Part shown: piece after piece, positions 11,360 through 21,910 of the stretch | Layout of the letters: each line of letters starts with the position of its first letter | Position numbering within the stretch: the first letter of the stretch is position 1 | NCBI RefSeq assembly: GCF_006715145.1 | Contig: NZ_VFMR01000001.1 | Location: 2,604,001 to 2,668,000 of the forward strand | Origin: Microbacterium sp. SLBN-146 | GTDB taxonomy: Bacteria; Actinomycetota; Actinomycetes; Actinomycetales; Microbacteriaceae | Direction of reading: 5' to 3' | Length of the DNA: 64,000 bases | Program-made: the position numbers and the translations under genes | Notes under the pieces: model-generated | What the model was told of the DNA's origin: nothing | Databases searched by the model: none | Seen by the model: only the letters and a program-made list of their open reading frames with translations

Positions 11360-12964
11360 GTGACGAAGCCCGTCGTGCTCATCGCCGAAGAACTGTCTCC
11401 CGCAACCATCGACGCTCTCGGTCCCGACTTCGATGTCCGCCAGGTCGACGGCACCGACCGCCCGGCCCTGTTCGCGGCTCTTGCCGACGCGAACGCCGTG
11501 CTCGTACGGTCGGCCACGAAGATCGACGCCGAGGCTCTGGCCGCAGCGCCCGCGCTGAAGGTCGTCGCGCGCGCCGGAGTCGGCCTCGACAACGTCGACA
11601 TCAAGACGGCGACCGCGGCGGGTGTCATGGTCGTCAACGCGCCGACATCCAACATCATCTCGGCTGCCGAGCTGACGATCGGTCACATCCTCTCCCTCGC
11701 GCGCCGCATTCCGGCGGCGCACGCGTCGCTGTCGCAGGGACAGTGGAAGCGCAGTGCCTACACCGGCACCGAACTGTTCGAGAAGACCGTCGGAATCATC
11801 GGCCTCGGCCGCATCGGCGCCCTCATCGCGGCGCGTCTCCAGGCGTTCGACATGCGCGTCGTCGCCTACGACCCCTACGTCACGAGCGCGCGTGCACAGC
11901 AGCTCGGCGTCCAGCTCGACTCGCTCGACGACCTTCTCCAGCAGAGCGACTTCGTCACGATCCACATGCCGAAGACGCCGGAGACGACCGGGATGATCGG
12001 CACCGCGCAGTTCGCGCTCATGAAGCCGACGGCGTTCGTCGTGAACGTCGCGCGCGGGGGACTCATCGACGAAGAGGCACTGCGCGAAGCTCTCGTCACG
12101 GGTCAGATCGCCGGTGCGGGCCTCGACGTCTTCACGTCCGAGCCGCCTGCCGAGGGAAGCACGGCCGCCGCGCTGCTCGACCTCCCGAACGTCGTCGTGA
12201 CTCCGCACCTGGGCGCGTCCACCGAGGAGGCGCAGGAGAAGGCCGGTGTGTCGGTCGCCAACTCCGTCCGTCTCGCACTCGGGGGAGACCTCGTGCCCGA
12301 CGCCGTCAACGTCGCGGGCGGACTCATCGACCCCTACGTCCGTCCCGGCATCCCGCTCGTGGAGAAGCTCGGCCAGATCTTCGCCGCGCTGTCCCACTCG
12401 CCCCTCACGTCGCTCGACATCGAGGTGCACGGCGAACTCAACGCGTACGACGTCAGCGTCCTCAAGCTCGCCGCGCTGAAGGGTCTGTTCACGAACATCG
12501 TGAGCGAAACGGTCTCGTACGTGAACGCGCCGCTCCTCGCAGAGCAGCGCGGTGTCGACGTGCGCCTCCTCGTCGACGACGTCAGCGACGAGTACCGCAA
12601 CCTGATCACGCTCCGCGGAGCCCTCTCCGACGGTTCGCAGCTGTCCGTCTCGGGCACGCTGACGGGCACGAAGCAGATCGAGAAGCTCGTCGGCATCAAC
12701 GACTACGCCATCGAGCTTCCGATCGAGAAGCACCACGTGGTGATGGTCTACACCGACCGTCCCGGGATCGTCGCGGTCTACGGGCAGAAGTTCGGCGAGG
12801 CCGGCATCAACATCGCGGGGATGCAGATCGCTCGTCGGGCCGCGGGGGGACAGGCTCTCTCCGTCCTGACCGTCGACTCGCCCGTCGACGACGACCTGCT
12901 CGCCGAGGTGAGCTCGTCGATCCACGCAGACCTGTTCCGGCAGATCGAGATCACCGAGGCCTGA
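11360..12964 (+). CDS. serA: D-3-phosphoglycerate dehydrogenase (long form)
   Basis: This 534-residue enzyme oxidises 3-phosphoglycerate, the first step of serine synthesis. The substrate domain is at both ends of the first 310 residues. The NAD-binding loop GLGRIGALIA is near residue 150 and the catalytic His is in TPHLGAST near 280. The C-terminus has the extra ASB domain and a terminal ACT domain (YTDRPGIVAVYG, near 460) that binds serine, the type I arrangement of mycobacteria. I chose GTG 11360 (MTKPVVLIAEEL), where homology begins and AAGGAT lies upstream; longer in-frame starts give unrelated sequence. Confidence 0.95.
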   Translation: MTKPVVLIAEELSPATIDALGPDFDVRQVDGTDRPALFAALADANAVLVRSATKIDAEALAAAPALKVVARAGVGLDNVDIKTATAAGVMVVNAPTSNIISAAELTIGHILSLARRIPAAHASLSQGQWKRSAYTGTELFEKTVGIIGLGRIGALIAARLQAFDMRVVAYDPYVTSARAQQLGVQLDSLDDLLQQSDFVTIHMPKTPETTGMIGTAQFALMKPTAFVVNVARGGLIDEEALREALVTGQIAGAGLDVFTSEPPAEGSTAAALLDLPNVVVTPHLGASTEEAQEKAGVSVANSVRLALGGDLVPDAVNVAGGLIDPYVRPGIPLVEKLGQIFAALSHSPLTSLDIEVHGELNAYDVSVLKLAALKGLFTNIVSETVSYVNAPLLAEQRGVDVRLLVDDVSDEYRNLITLRGALSDGSQLSVSGTLTGTKQIEKLVGINDYAIELPIEKHHVVMVYTDRPGIVAVYGQKFGEAGINIAGMQIARRAAGGQALSVLTVDSPVDDDLLAEVSSSIHADLFRQIEITEA

Positions 12965-12976
12965 GAACCGACGCTC

Positions 12977-13522
12977 TCAGGGGGCGATGGCGCGTTCGAC
13001 GAGGGTGACGAGCGCGTCCATCGCCGCGTCGCGGGGAACCGGGCCGGGGATCGAGCCGCCGTCGAGAGCGTTGTTGAAGTAGAGCCCATCGCTCACGAGC
13101 ATGACGAGGTCGAGGGATGCCGCATCCTTGGCGTGCGGGCGGAGGGCGTCGGCCCACTTCTCCCTGACATCGCGCAAGGCTTCCGCTGCGGCCGTGTTCC
13201 CGCCCTGAGCGAGGCGCGCTGTCGCGAGGATCGCTCGGTCGATCGGATCGTTCTGCATGACGGACGAGCGCAGAAAGTAGGCGACGGCGCCGTCGGGCGA
13301 CGCTGTCATCGCGGCGACGTCCTCATCGACGAGCGCACGCAGACGGTCGAGAATGCCCGACTCGAGGGCGTCCTTCGACGAGAAATGGTAGAGCAGACCG
13401 CCCTTGGAAACGCCCGCACCGCGAGCCGTGGCATCCATCGTCGCGGCGCGTTCGCCCTCGTCGACGAGGATCGCCTCGAACGCGTCGAGGACCTTCTCAC
13501 GCGCGAGGGGAGGCCGACTCAT
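12977..13522 (-). CDS. TetR-family transcriptional repressor
   Basis: This 181-residue regulator has an N-terminal helix-turn-helix (about residues 10-55, GAGVSKGGLLYHFSSKDAL) and an all-helical ligand domain. It is divergent from an MFS exporter with 73 bases between starts that contain a clean palindrome, so it most likely represses the exporter and itself until a toxic ligand binds. ATG 13522 follows TACGAT (13535 down to 13530) by seven bases, suggesting a leaderless message. Confidence 0.88.
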   Translation of the reverse strand: MSRPPLAREKVLDAFEAILVDEGERAATMDATARGAGVSKGGLLYHFSSKDALESGILDRLRALVDEDVAAMTASPDGAVAYFLRSSVMQNDPIDRAILATARLAQGGNTAAAEALRDVREKWADALRPHAKDAASLDLVMLVSDGLYFNNALDGGSIPGPVPRDAAMDALVTLVERAIAP

Positions 13523-13559
13523 GGTGTCGATCGTATCGACGTCGCATCGCTCATTCTGA

Positions 13560-13580
13560 TACTATACCGGCTGGACGGTA
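13560..13580. promoter_or_regulatory. Operator between TetR repressor and MFS exporter
   Basis: TACCG-GCTGGA-CGGTA (13565-13580) is a palindrome with five-base arms, and TACTAT (13560-13565) next to it is a plausible exporter -10. The site lies where a bound dimer would block the exporter promoter. Its assignment to the neighbouring TetR protein is inference from position. Confidence 0.6.
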
Positions 13581-13595
13581 AAGAAAGAGGACATC

Positions 13596-15128
13596 ATGAC
13601 CACGGGCACCATCACGGCGGCGATCCGCGCTGAACAGCAGCAGCGGGTCGGATGGCGCGGCTGGGCTGCGCTCGTCGTGCTCATGCTGCCCGTCCTGCTC
13701 GTTTCGGTCGACAACACGGTGCTGAGCTTCGCCCTCCCCGCGATCGCCCTCGACCTCGAACCGTCGAGCGCACAGCAGCTGTGGATCATCGACGCCTACC
13801 CGCTCGTTCTCGCGGGTCTGCTCGTCACGATGGGGACGCTCGGCGACCGCTTCGGTCGGCGCCGCATGCTGCTCATCGGCGCGACGGGCTTCGCCGCCGT
13901 CTCGGCTCTCGCCGCGTTCGCGCCGACCGCCGAGCTGCTCATCGCCGCGCGGGCGCTCATGGGTGTCTTCGGAGCGATGCTCATGCCGTCCACCCTCTCT
14001 CTGCTGCGCACCATCTTCACCGACCGCGACCAGCGTCGATTCGCGATCGCCGTGTGGGCCTCGATGTTCTCGGCCGGTGCCGCGCTCGGCCCCATCGTCG
14101 GCGGCATCCTCCTCGAGCACTTCGGGTGGGGATCGGTCTTCCTCATGGCCGTGCCCGTACTCGTGCCGCTGCTCGTCCTCGCCCCGCTCCTCGTTCCCGA
14201 GAGCCGCGACCCGAAACCGGGTCGCATCGATCCCGTCAGCATCGCGCTCTCGATGGCCACGCTCATTCCGATCGTCTACGCGATCAAGGAACTCGCGGTC
14301 CACGGTTTCGCGAGCATCGCGCCGGTGCTCTTCCTCGTCGGTGTGGTCTTCGGATGGCTCTTCGTGAAGCGACAGCTCCGTTCGTCAACACCGATGCTCG
14401 ATATGCGGCTCTTCCAGAACTCGACCTTCAGTGGCGCTCTGATGGTGAATCTGCTCAGTGTCGTCGGACTCGTCGGGTTCCTGTTCTTCGCGGCTCAGCA
14501 CCTCCAGCTCGTCGTCGGACTCAGCCCGATGAACGCGGGTTTCGCTCTCGTCCCCGGACTCGCGGCGATGATCGTGTCGGGTCTCCTGGTGGTCCCCATC
14601 GCCAAGCGGATCGCTCCCCGGATCGTCGTCCCGGTCGCCCTCGCCTTCTCCGTGCTCGGCTACGCACTCGTTGCGATCTCGACGGGTCCCGAGACGCTCT
14701 GGCTCCTGATCGTCGCCTTCGTCTCGCTCGGCATCGGCATCGGCGCGGCGGAGACGGTGTCCAACGAACTCATCCTCGCGAACGCACCGCCGGCGAAGGC
14801 CGGCGCCGCGAGCGCCGTCTCCGAAACCGCGTACGAGCTCGGAGCCGTCCTCGGGACGGCGGTGCTCGGTGGCATCCTGACCGCGCTCTATCGCTCCAAT
14901 CTCGTCCTCCCGGAGGGGCTTCCCACCGCGGCCGCCCAGGCCGCGACGGAGACGCTCGCGGGAGCGATTCACGCGGCGGATGGCGTGGGGGGAGCCCTCG
15001 GCGAGAGCCTCCGCGCGGCAGCCGCGCACGCCTTCGATGCGGGTGTCGGCACGACAGCGCTCATCGGAGCAGGGCTCGTCGTCTGCGCCGCCGTCATCGC
15101 CGCGGCGACTCTGGGGCGTCGCCGCTAG
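13596..15128 (+). CDS. MFS drug-exporter, DHA2 (14-segment) type
   Basis: This 510-residue integral membrane protein is a proton-driven antiporter of the QacA/EmrB kind. It has about 14 hydrophobic segments. An Asp in segment 1 lies in LVSVDNTVL (motif D1-like), the loop 2-3 signature is GDRFGRRRM near residue 82, and an antiporter motif C-like stretch GAALGPIVGG is near 160. ATG 13596 has AGAGGA upstream. Control by the divergent TetR gene is likely. Substrate cannot be read from sequence. Confidence 0.88.
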   Translation: MTTGTITAAIRAEQQQRVGWRGWAALVVLMLPVLLVSVDNTVLSFALPAIALDLEPSSAQQLWIIDAYPLVLAGLLVTMGTLGDRFGRRRMLLIGATGFAAVSALAAFAPTAELLIAARALMGVFGAMLMPSTLSLLRTIFTDRDQRRFAIAVWASMFSAGAALGPIVGGILLEHFGWGSVFLMAVPVLVPLLVLAPLLVPESRDPKPGRIDPVSIALSMATLIPIVYAIKELAVHGFASIAPVLFLVGVVFGWLFVKRQLRSSTPMLDMRLFQNSTFSGALMVNLLSVVGLVGFLFFAAQHLQLVVGLSPMNAGFALVPGLAAMIVSGLLVVPIAKRIAPRIVVPVALAFSVLGYALVAISTGPETLWLLIVAFVSLGIGIGAAETVSNELILANAPPAKAGAASAVSETAYELGAVLGTAVLGGILTALYRSNLVLPEGLPTAAAQAATETLAGAIHAADGVGGALGESLRAAAAHAFDAGVGTTALIGAGLVVCAAVIAAATLGRRR

Positions 15129-15137
15129 GCTGGCGGG

Positions 15138-16187
15138 GTGTCCCGCGTTGTGAAGCTCGCCGTCATCCCCGGAGACGGCATCGGTCCCGAAGTCATCGCC
15201 GAAGCCGAGAAGGTTCTGGAGGCTGCGACGGCAGACTCCGGCGTCCGATTCGACAAGACGCATTTCTCGCTCGGGGCCGGTCGCTTCCTCGAGACGGGTG
15301 AAACCCTCACGGACACGGACCTGGCGGACATCGCCTCGCACGACGCGATCCTCCTGGGAGCCGTCGGCGGAGTGCCCGGTGATCCGCGGCTCGCGAACGC
15401 GAACATCGAGCGCGGGCTCCTCCTCAAGCTCCGCTTCGAGCTCGATCACTACGTCAACCTCCGTCCGTCGAAGCTGTACCCGGGCGTTCCCGGCCCTCTC
15501 GCGGCGCCCGGCGACATCGACTTCGTCGTCGTTCGGGAGGGCACCGAGGGGCCCTACGTCGGGAACGGCGGGTCGATCCGGCGCGGAACACCTCACGAGG
15601 TCGCGAACGAGACGTCGGTCAACACGGCTTACGGCATCGAGCGTGTCGTCCGGTACGCCTTCGATCTCGCCGAGCGTCGTCGCAAGAAGCTCACGCTCGT
15701 GCACAAGACGAACGTTCTCGTGCACGCGGGCGGCATGTGGAAGCGGATCGTCGATGCCGTGGCATCCGAACACCCCGACGTGGCCGTAGACTACCTCCAC
15801 GTCGACGCGGCAACGATCTTCCTGGTCACGAACCCGGGCCGCTTCGATGTGATCGTCACCGACAACCTCTTCGGCGACATCCTCACGGACCTGGCAGGCG
15901 CCGTCACCGGTGGCATCGGCCTCGCCGCTTCGGGCAACATCAACCCCGACGGCGCGTTCCCCTCGATGTTCGAGCCCGTTCACGGATCGGCACCCGACAT
16001 CGCAGGACAGCAGAAGGCCGATCCCACGGCCGCGATCCTTTCGGTCGCTCTGTTGCTCGATCACCTCGGGCTGCGGGATGAATCGGCCCGCGTCACGCTC
16101 GCGGTCGAAGCCGACATCGCGGACCGCGACGCTGCCCGCTCCACCACTCAGATCGGCGACGCCATCGCCGCACGACTCCAGGCGTAG
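15138..16187 (+). CDS. leuB: 3-Isopropylmalate dehydrogenase
   Basis: This 349-residue NAD-dependent enzyme converts 3-isopropylmalate to 2-ketoisocaproate in leucine synthesis. GDGIGPEV is at the N-terminus, and the metal and substrate signature [14 protein letters not shown] is near residue 240. It runs into [25 protein letters not shown], the segment typical of LeuB. The GTG start at 15138 lies six bases after TAGGCT (15126-15131) without a ribosome site. ilvE follows after 34 bases. Confidence 0.95.
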   Translation: MSRVVKLAVIPGDGIGPEVIAEAEKVLEAATADSGVRFDKTHFSLGAGRFLETGETLTDTDLADIASHDAILLGAVGGVPGDPRLANANIERGLLLKLRFELDHYVNLRPSKLYPGVPGPLAAPGDIDFVVVREGTEGPYVGNGGSIRRGTPHEVANETSVNTAYGIERVVRYAFDLAERRRKKLTLVHKTNVLVHAGGMWKRIVDAVASEHPDVAVDYLHVDAATIFLVTNPGRFDVIVTDNLFGDILTDLAGAVTGGIGLAASGNINPDGAFPSMFEPVHGSAPDIAGQQKADPTAAILSVALLLDHLGLRDESARVTLAVEADIADRDAARSTTQIGDAIAARLQA

Positions 16188-16221
16188 CCTGTAGGCACCG
16201 CCCGAGAAACCAGGACACGAC

Positions 16222-17328
16222 ATGACTCTCATCGACTCCGACCCCGACACCGGCCTCTCGCCCCTGCAGTTCGCGGTCTCGAGGAACCTCAACGGCAAGA
16301 CGCCGCAGCAGCGCGCGGAGATCCTCGCCAACCCGGGCTTCGGCACGAACTTCACAGACCACATGGTCGACGTCTGCTGGTCCGTCAACGGGGGATGGCA
16401 CCGGCCCCGCGTGCAGCCGTACGGACCGATCTCGCTGGATCCCGCTGCGGCCGTGCTGCACTACGGGCAGGAGATCTTCGAGGGCATCAAGGCCTACCGC
16501 CACGCCGACGGTTCCATCCACACGTTCCGTCCCGACCAGAACGGACGACGGCTCCAGCGTTCGGCGCGCCGCCTCGCCCTGCCTGAGCTGCCCGTCGCCC
16601 ACTTCATCCAGTCGCTGCGCGAACTCATCGCCGTCGACGGCGACTGGGTGCCCGCCGGCGACGATCAGAGCCTGTACCTCCGCCCCTTCATGTTCGCCAA
16701 AGAGGCGTTCCTCGGCGTGCGGCCGGCGCAGAAGGTCGGCTACTACCTCATCGCGTCGCCCGCGGGTGCCTACTTCAAGGGCGGCGTTCGTCCCGTGTCG
16801 ATCTGGCTGAGCGAGGACTACGCGCGCGCCGGCAAGGGCGGCACCGGTGCCGCCAAGACGGGCGGCAACTACGCGGCATCGCTTCTGCCGCAGGCGGAAG
16901 CGTACGAGAACGAATGCGATCAGGTCGTGTTCCTCGATGAGCACCGGAACGTGGAAGAGCTCGGCGGAATGAACGTCGTGTTCGTCTACAAAGATGGAAC
17001 GCTCGTGACGCCCGAGTCGCCGTCGATCCTGGAGGGCATCACGCGCGACTCGATCCTCCAGCTCGCTCGCGATCGCGGACACAAGGTCGAGGGCCGTGCC
17101 GTATCGATCGACGAATGGCGTCAGGGCGTGGCATCCGGCGAAATCGTCGAGGTGTTCGCGTGCGGGACCGCCGCTGTCGTGACCCCTATCGGCCTTCTCA
17201 AGGGCCGGGACTTCTTCGACGAGCAGCCGACCGGTGAGCTCGCCCTGTCGCTCCGCCAGGAACTGACGGACATTCAGTACGGTCGCCGCGAAGACACGCA
17301 CGGGTGGCTCCTGCGCCTCGACGCCTGA
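16222..17328 (+). CDS. ilvE: Branched-chain amino acid aminotransferase
   Basis: This 368-residue fold-type IV PLP enzyme transaminates the keto acids to leucine, isoleucine and valine with glutamate. The PLP lysine is in [13 protein letters not shown] near residue 213, with [11 protein letters not shown] following. The early [14 protein letters not shown] motif is the usual signature. The length matches the longer actinobacterial and eukaryotic form. TAGCCT at 16185-16190, overlapping the leuB stop, may be its own -10. A CCAGGA site precedes ATG 16222. Confidence 0.95.
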   Translation: MTLIDSDPDTGLSPLQFAVSRNLNGKTPQQRAEILANPGFGTNFTDHMVDVCWSVNGGWHRPRVQPYGPISLDPAAAVLHYGQEIFEGIKAYRHADGSIHTFRPDQNGRRLQRSARRLALPELPVAHFIQSLRELIAVDGDWVPAGDDQSLYLRPFMFAKEAFLGVRPAQKVGYYLIASPAGAYFKGGVRPVSIWLSEDYARAGKGGTGAAKTGGNYAASLLPQAEAYENECDQVVFLDEHRNVEELGGMNVVFVYKDGTLVTPESPSILEGITRDSILQLARDRGHKVEGRAVSIDEWRQGVASGEIVEVFACGTAAVVTPIGLLKGRDFFDEQPTGELALSLRQELTDIQYGRREDTHGWLLRLDA

Positions 17329-17359
17329 GCAGCGGGCTCGTCCTGAGTAGGCTGTTCGG

Positions 17360-18127
17360 GTGAGGATCGCACGCTTCAGCCACCAGGACGCCATCAGGTT
17401 CGGGATCGTCGATGAGGGCGAGCTCGTCGTCCTCGCGGGCGACCCGATGTTCGCGGGATACGACACGACCGGTGAGCGGGTGCCCCTGGCCGACGTCGTT
17501 CTGCTCGCGCCCGTCATCCCGCGGTCGAAGATCGTGTGCGTGGGTCGGAACTATCGGGACCACGCCGCAGAACTCGGCAATGACGTCCCCGACGCGCCGT
17601 TGCTGTTCTTCAAGCCCAACACCTCGGTGGTCGGGCCGGGCGACGCGATCGTCCTGCCGCCCCAGTCCGAGCGGGTCGATTTCGAAGGCGAGCTCGCGGC
17701 CGTCATCGGACGCGTGACGAAGAACGTCCCGGCGGAACGGGCTCTCGAGCATGTCTTCGGCTACACGATCGCCAACGACGTCACCGCGCGCGATCTGCAG
17801 AAGACCGATGGGCAGTGGGCCCGAGCGAAGGGCTTCGATACGTTCTGCCCGCTCGGACCCGCGATCGAGACCGACTTCGATCCGACGGGCGACGCCGTCG
17901 TCACGACGCGGCTCAACGGCGAGGTCATGCAAAAGGGACCGATCAGCGACATGATCTTCTCGCTCGCCGATGTCATCGCCTACGCGTCGGCGGCTTTCAC
18001 GCTGCTCCCGGGTGACGTCATCCTCACGGGAACGCCGGCGGGAGTCGGTCCGTTCACCGCCGGCGACGTCGTCGAAGTCGAGATCTCGGGTCTCGGCATT
18101 CTGCGGAACACGGCTCGCGCCGCGTGA
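17360..18127 (+). CDS. Fumarylacetoacetate hydrolase family protein
   Basis: This 255-residue protein belongs to the FAH superfamily of metal-dependent hydrolases, isomerases and decarboxylases. Motifs are [15 protein letters not shown] (near 57), [13 protein letters not shown] (near 84), the metal-binding DFEGELA and the C-terminal [13 protein letters not shown]. Members act on 2-keto acids, including oxaloacetate decarboxylation and aromatic ring cleavage products, so the substrate is open. GTG 17360 follows TAGGCT (17348-17353) by six bases, a leaderless start. It converges on the class V aminotransferase with a two-base gap and no visible terminator. Confidence 0.85.
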   Translation: MRIARFSHQDAIRFGIVDEGELVVLAGDPMFAGYDTTGERVPLADVVLLAPVIPRSKIVCVGRNYRDHAAELGNDVPDAPLLFFKPNTSVVGPGDAIVLPPQSERVDFEGELAAVIGRVTKNVPAERALEHVFGYTIANDVTARDLQKTDGQWARAKGFDTFCPLGPAIETDFDPTGDAVVTTRLNGEVMQKGPISDMIFSLADVIAYASAAFTLLPGDVILTGTPAGVGPFTAGDVVEVEISGLGILRNTARAA

Positions 18128-18129
18128 CG

Positions 18130-19197
18130 TCAGCGGCCCAGGGCGCGGAGTGCGTCGTCCACGTCGCGCTCGTCGTTGAAGACGTGGAAAGCGACGCGCG
18201 CGCGGCCTGAGCGGCCCGATGCCCGGATCCCCGACGCGGTGAGCGCCGCGAGATCGGCGGCGCCGGGGTCGTCCCAGGTCACGATCGCGCTGTCGATCGC
18301 AGGCCGGGCGAGCCCCATGCGGGTGCGGAACAGCGTGGCGAGATGCGTCGTGTGTGCGTGTACTCGCGCCGCATCGAGGCCCGCGAACAGTGCGAGGGCG
18401 GGGGCCGCGCCCACGAAGGCCTGCCACGCGGGGGAGACGTCGAATCGTCGCGCATCGGATGCCAGGGCGAACGACGAGCCGTAGCACGACTGCCATGGAT
18501 CTTCACCGGCGTACCAGGCGGCGTGGATCGGCCGAAGCCTCGTCTGCAGCTCCGCTGAGACGGCGAGGAAGGCGACGCCGCGCGGCGCGCAGAGCCACTT
18601 GTAGGCGTGGCACACGAGAGCGTCGACTCGGGTGGCATCGACCGGCATCCACCCGACGGCCTGCGTCGCGTCGCAATAGGTCACGGCGCCGTGGCGACGT
18701 GCTGCCCGCGTGATCGCCTCGACGTCGGCGACGTCGCCCGTCGCCGATTGGACGAGGGAGAAGGCGACGCACGCGGTGTCGGGTCCGACCGCGTCGGCGA
18801 GGAGGGCGAGCGGAACCGAGCGCACGCGCAGGCCTCGTCCGGCGTGCAGCAGCGGACGCGCGATGGAAGAGAAGTCTCCGTCGGGGACCAGGATCTCGCC
18901 GCCATCCGGCACGGCGCCGGCGATGAGCGCTGTGAACACGGAGACCTGCGATCCGACAGCGATCCGATCGGGGGGCACTCCGACGAGCGCTGCGAAGAGC
19001 GAGCGCGACCGCTCGACGATCGCGCTGTACGCGACGGGGTCGATCTCGCCCGCGGCTGCGCGTGTGACGTCCTCGACGATTGCGTCACGGGTCGACCGCG
19101 GAGGGAGTCCGACCGTACAGGCGGCGAGGTAACCGCGCCCGCCGTCGAAGGCGGCACGTGCCGTCGAGATGGTGTCGTCGAACAGGAGAGTGCTCAT
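18130..19197 (-). CDS. Class V-fold PLP-dependent aminotransferase-like enzyme
   Basis: This 355-residue protein is of the NifS/isopenicillin-epimerase-like class V group. The PLP site shows as CDATQAVGW and the lysine-bearing HAYKWLCAPRG near residue 210. The C-terminus continues with a DVSPAWQAF segment. I chose ATG 19197 (MSTLLFDD) because upstream residues look unrelated to the fold; ATG 19233 is possible. It is divergent from a LysR-type regulator with a palindrome between them, so it is probably that regulator's target. The substrate is unknown; cysteine desulfurase activity is not supported, as no catalytic Cys loop is visible. Confidence 0.8.
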   Translation of the reverse strand: MSTLLFDDTISTARAAFDGGRGYLAACTVGLPPRSTRDAIVEDVTRAAAGEIDPVAYSAIVERSRSLFAALVGVPPDRIAVGSQVSVFTALIAGAVPDGGEILVPDGDFSSIARPLLHAGRGLRVRSVPLALLADAVGPDTACVAFSLVQSATGDVADVEAITRAARRHGAVTYCDATQAVGWMPVDATRVDALVCHAYKWLCAPRGVAFLAVSAELQTRLRPIHAAWYAGEDPWQSCYGSSFALASDARRFDVSPAWQAFVGAAPALALFAGLDAARVHAHTTHLATLFRTRMGLARPAIDSAIVTWDDPGAADLAALTASGIRASGRSGRARVAFHVFNDERDVDDALRALGR

Positions 19198-19238
19198 CTC
19201 TTCAGTGTCGAACCGTCGAAGCCATTCGTCCATGGCAG

Positions 19239-19254
19239 GTATTCGATGAAATAC
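19239..19254. promoter_or_regulatory. Candidate LysR-type operator
   Basis: GTATT-CGATGA-AATAC is a palindrome lying 24 bases before the LysR start and 42 bases before the divergent aminotransferase start. It contains the T-N-A symmetry expected of LysR boxes. No second copy is seen in the gap. Confidence 0.55.
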
Positions 19255-19277
19255 ATCCACTGACGTAGCATGTGCGC

Positions 19278-20237
19278 ATGACGGAGACCACGATGAGCGC
19301 ACCCGATCTCGATGTGCACGCGCTCCGCGTCATCAAGGCGATCTCTGATGAGGGATCCATCACGGCGGCCGCAGCCGCAATCGGCTACAGCCAGCCGGCC
19401 ATCAGCCAACTGCTGAAGCGGCTCGAGACGCGACTCGGACTGCCTCTCGTCGAGCGGATCGGGCGGGGAGTCCGGTTGACCGAGGCGGGCATGGTGCTCG
19501 CTCGGCACGCTCCCGCCGTCACGACGGCCCTCGATGCCGCGGCGGGCGAAATCGCAGAGCTCCGCGGTTTGAGGTCGGGGCGCGTCCGGCTCGTCGGCTT
19601 CCCCTCGGCGTCGCCGACGGTGGTGCCGAGGATCCTCGCGGATCTCGGCACGCGGCATCCCGGGGTGTCGCTCACCTATGTCGAGGCGGAGCCTCCCGAG
19701 GCGGTGGAGGCGGTGCGGGAGCATCGCGCCGACATCGCGCTGACGTTCAGCTACCCGGGCGATCGCGACGACCCGCACGGATCGAGCGCGCACGGACTCT
19801 CGGTGACCGACGTCGGATTCGACGACCTCGTGGCAGTCCTTCCCCGCGGCCACGCCGCCGTCGTCGAGGGCAGCGTGAAGATGTCGGATCTCGCGGGGGA
19901 GCCGTGGATCGCGGGATGTCCGCGTTGTCGCGGACATCTGCTCGAGGTGTGCGAACGCGCCGGTTTCGCTCCGCGGATCGCGTTCGAGACCGACAACGTC
20001 GCAGCCGTCGAGGGACTCGTCGCCCAGCGGATCGGTGTCGCGACCCTCCCGCGCCTCGCAACGGAGTCCTTCCCGCCGCGTCCGGAGATCGTCTTCGTCC
20101 CGCTCCCGCCCGCTGAGGCACGGACGATCCACGTCGTGACCGCGCACGGCGCGACCCGCGTGCCCGCCGTCGGTGCGACGCTGCGAGCCATCCGCCGCGC
20201 TCTGGGAAGCCCGGAGGGGCGCGCGCGCCGCAACTAG
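19278..20237 (+). CDS. LysR-family transcriptional regulator
   Basis: This 319-residue regulator has an N-terminal winged HTH ([20 protein letters not shown] through [11 protein letters not shown]) and a periplasmic-binding-like effector domain from about residue 90. I chose ATG 19278 rather than the GTG six bases earlier because TAGCAT (19266-19271) then lies exactly six bases upstream, the window's leaderless spacing. It probably controls the divergent aminotransferase gene and itself. It ends 11 bases before gltX. Confidence 0.87.
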   Translation: MTETTMSAPDLDVHALRVIKAISDEGSITAAAAAIGYSQPAISQLLKRLETRLGLPLVERIGRGVRLTEAGMVLARHAPAVTTALDAAAGEIAELRGLRSGRVRLVGFPSASPTVVPRILADLGTRHPGVSLTYVEAEPPEAVEAVREHRADIALTFSYPGDRDDPHGSSAHGLSVTDVGFDDLVAVLPRGHAAVVEGSVKMSDLAGEPWIAGCPRCRGHLLEVCERAGFAPRIAFETDNVAAVEGLVAQRIGVATLPRLATESFPPRPEIVFVPLPPAEARTIHVVTAHGATRVPAVGATLRAIRRALGSPEGRARRN

Positions 20238-20248
20238 ACTGGACGACG

Positions 20249-21757
20249 ATGTCTTCTGCACCCGATCCCCGCACCACGACCGCAACCGCCGCCGACGTAC
20301 GCGTCCGATTCTGTCCTTCGCCCACCGGCCTTCCTCATGTCGGCATGATCCGGACAGCGCTGTACAACTGGGCCTATGCCCGGCACACGGGAGGCTCGAT
20401 GGTCTTCCGCGTCGAGGACACCGATGCCGCGCGTGACAGCGAAGAGAGCTACCGCCAACTCGTCGACGCCCTCACGTGGCTCCGGATCGACTGGGACGAA
20501 GGGGTCGAGAAGGGTGGGCCGCACGGACCGTACCGGCAGTCGCAGCGCGCCGACATCTACGCCGACGTCCTGCAGAAGCTCATCGACACCGGCGCCGTGT
20601 ACGAGAGCTACTCGACGGCGGAGGAGATCGACGCACGCAATGCCGCGGCCGGCCGCGCGAAGCAGCTCGGCTACGACAACTACGACCGTGACCTCACGGA
20701 AGAGCAGAAGGCCGCGTTCCGCGCGGAGGGTCGCGTTCCCGCGTGGCGCGTTCGCGTGCCCGACGAAGATCTCACCTACGTCGACCTCATCCGCGGACAG
20801 GTGACCTTCCCCGCGGGCTCCTTCCCCGACTTCGTCGTCGTCCGTGCCGGGGGACAGGCGCTCTACACCTTCACGAACCCGGTCGACGACGCGCTCATGG
20901 GCATCACGGACGTCATCCGCGGCGAAGACCTCATGCCGTCGACGGCACGTCAGCTCGCGCTGTACTCGGTGCTCATCGACGCGGGCGTCACGACGTTCGT
21001 CCCACGCTTCGGCCACATGCCGCTCGTGCTCGGCGAGACGGGCACGAAGAAGCTCTCCAAGCGCGACCCGCAGGCCGACCTCTTCCTTCAGCGCGAGAAG
21101 GGGTTCATCCACGAGGGCCTGTTGAACTACCTGGCGCTGCTCGGCTGGTCGATCGGGCCGGACCGCGACATCTTCTCGCTTGAGGAGTTCACGGCCGCGT
21201 TCGACATCGCCGACGTCAACCCCAACCCGGCACGATTCGACCAGAAGAAGGCCGAATCGATCAACGGCGACCACATCCGGATGCTCGCTCCCGAGGACTT
21301 CGCGGAACGCATCATTCCCTACCTGCTGGCAGCGGGAATCGTCTCACCCGAGCCGACCCCCGAGCAGCGCGCGCTCATCGCGGCTGCGGCGCCGCTCGTG
21401 CAGGAGCGTGTCCAGCTCCTCGGTGAAGTCCCCGGCCTTCTCGGGTTCCTCTTCACCAACGACATCGACTACGCCGAAGACGCCCTCAAGGGACTTCCCG
21501 ACAATGCGGGCGAGGTGCTCGTGGCATCCGTCGGCGCCCTCGAACTCGTTCCCGAGGGGGAGTTCACGGCGGCAGCGGTGCAAGAGGCTCTCTCGGCGGC
21601 ACTCATCGATGGACTGGGATTGAAACCCCGGGTCGCCTACGGCCCGCCGCGTGTCGCGCTCAGCGGACGCCGCATTTCGCCCCCGCTGTTCGAGTCGATG
21701 GAGTTGCTCGGCAAAGCCGAGACGATCCGGCGGCTGCAGGCGTTCGTCGAGCGCTGA
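20249..21757 (+). CDS. gltX: Glutamyl-tRNA synthetase
   Basis: This 502-residue class I synthetase charges tRNA-Glu and, in organisms without a glutaminyl enzyme, also tRNA-Gln before amidation by GatCAB. The HIGH-type motif is in [11 protein letters not shown] near residue 27 and the KMSKS-type motif is GTKKLSKRD near 266. The C-terminal anticodon-binding domain is helical. ATG 20249 lies eight bases after TAGACT (20235-20240), without a ribosome site. tRNA-Gln(CTG) lies 73 bases downstream, which fits a non-discriminating role, though that is not proven here. Confidence 0.95.
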   Translation: MSSAPDPRTTTATAADVRVRFCPSPTGLPHVGMIRTALYNWAYARHTGGSMVFRVEDTDAARDSEESYRQLVDALTWLRIDWDEGVEKGGPHGPYRQSQRADIYADVLQKLIDTGAVYESYSTAEEIDARNAAAGRAKQLGYDNYDRDLTEEQKAAFRAEGRVPAWRVRVPDEDLTYVDLIRGQVTFPAGSFPDFVVVRAGGQALYTFTNPVDDALMGITDVIRGEDLMPSTARQLALYSVLIDAGVTTFVPRFGHMPLVLGETGTKKLSKRDPQADLFLQREKGFIHEGLLNYLALLGWSIGPDRDIFSLEEFTAAFDIADVNPNPARFDQKKAESINGDHIRMLAPEDFAERIIPYLLAAGIVSPEPTPEQRALIAAAAPLVQERVQLLGEVPGLLGFLFTNDIDYAEDALKGLPDNAGEVLVASVGALELVPEGEFTAAAVQEALSAALIDGLGLKPRVAYGPPRVALSGRRISPPLFESMELLGKAETIRRLQAFVER

Positions 21758-21769
21758 CGGGTGCTCGGT

Positions 21770-21798
21770 TTGGCCTGACCGCCGAGTTCGACTAAACT
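21770..21798 (+). promoter_or_regulatory. Promoter of tRNA-Gln
   Basis: TTGGCC (21770-21775), a 17-base spacer and TAAACT (21793-21798) form a good sigma-70-type promoter about 33 bases before the mature tRNA. The tRNA-Glu gene in this window has the same TTGGCC -35. Confidence 0.6.
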
Positions 21799-21830
21799 CG
21801 ATCTTCGGCACAGCTTCGGCTGAAGGCCTT

Positions 21831-21902
21831 TGGGGTATGGTGTAATTGGCAACACGGAGGTTTCTGGTACCTTTGTTCTTGGTTCGAGTCCAGGTACCCC
21901 AG
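21831..21902 (+). tRNA. tRNA-Gln (anticodon CTG)
   Basis: A full cloverleaf can be drawn. The acceptor TGGGGTA pairs with TACCCCA, and the D stem is GTGT/ACAC. The anticodon arm GAGGT/ACCTT has loop TTCTGGT, giving anticodon CTG. The T arm CTTGG/CCAGG carries loop TTCGAGT. The discriminator is G and CCA is not encoded. It has its own promoter and a strong terminator hairpin. Confidence 0.95.
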
Positions 21903-21910
21903 CAAGTGTG

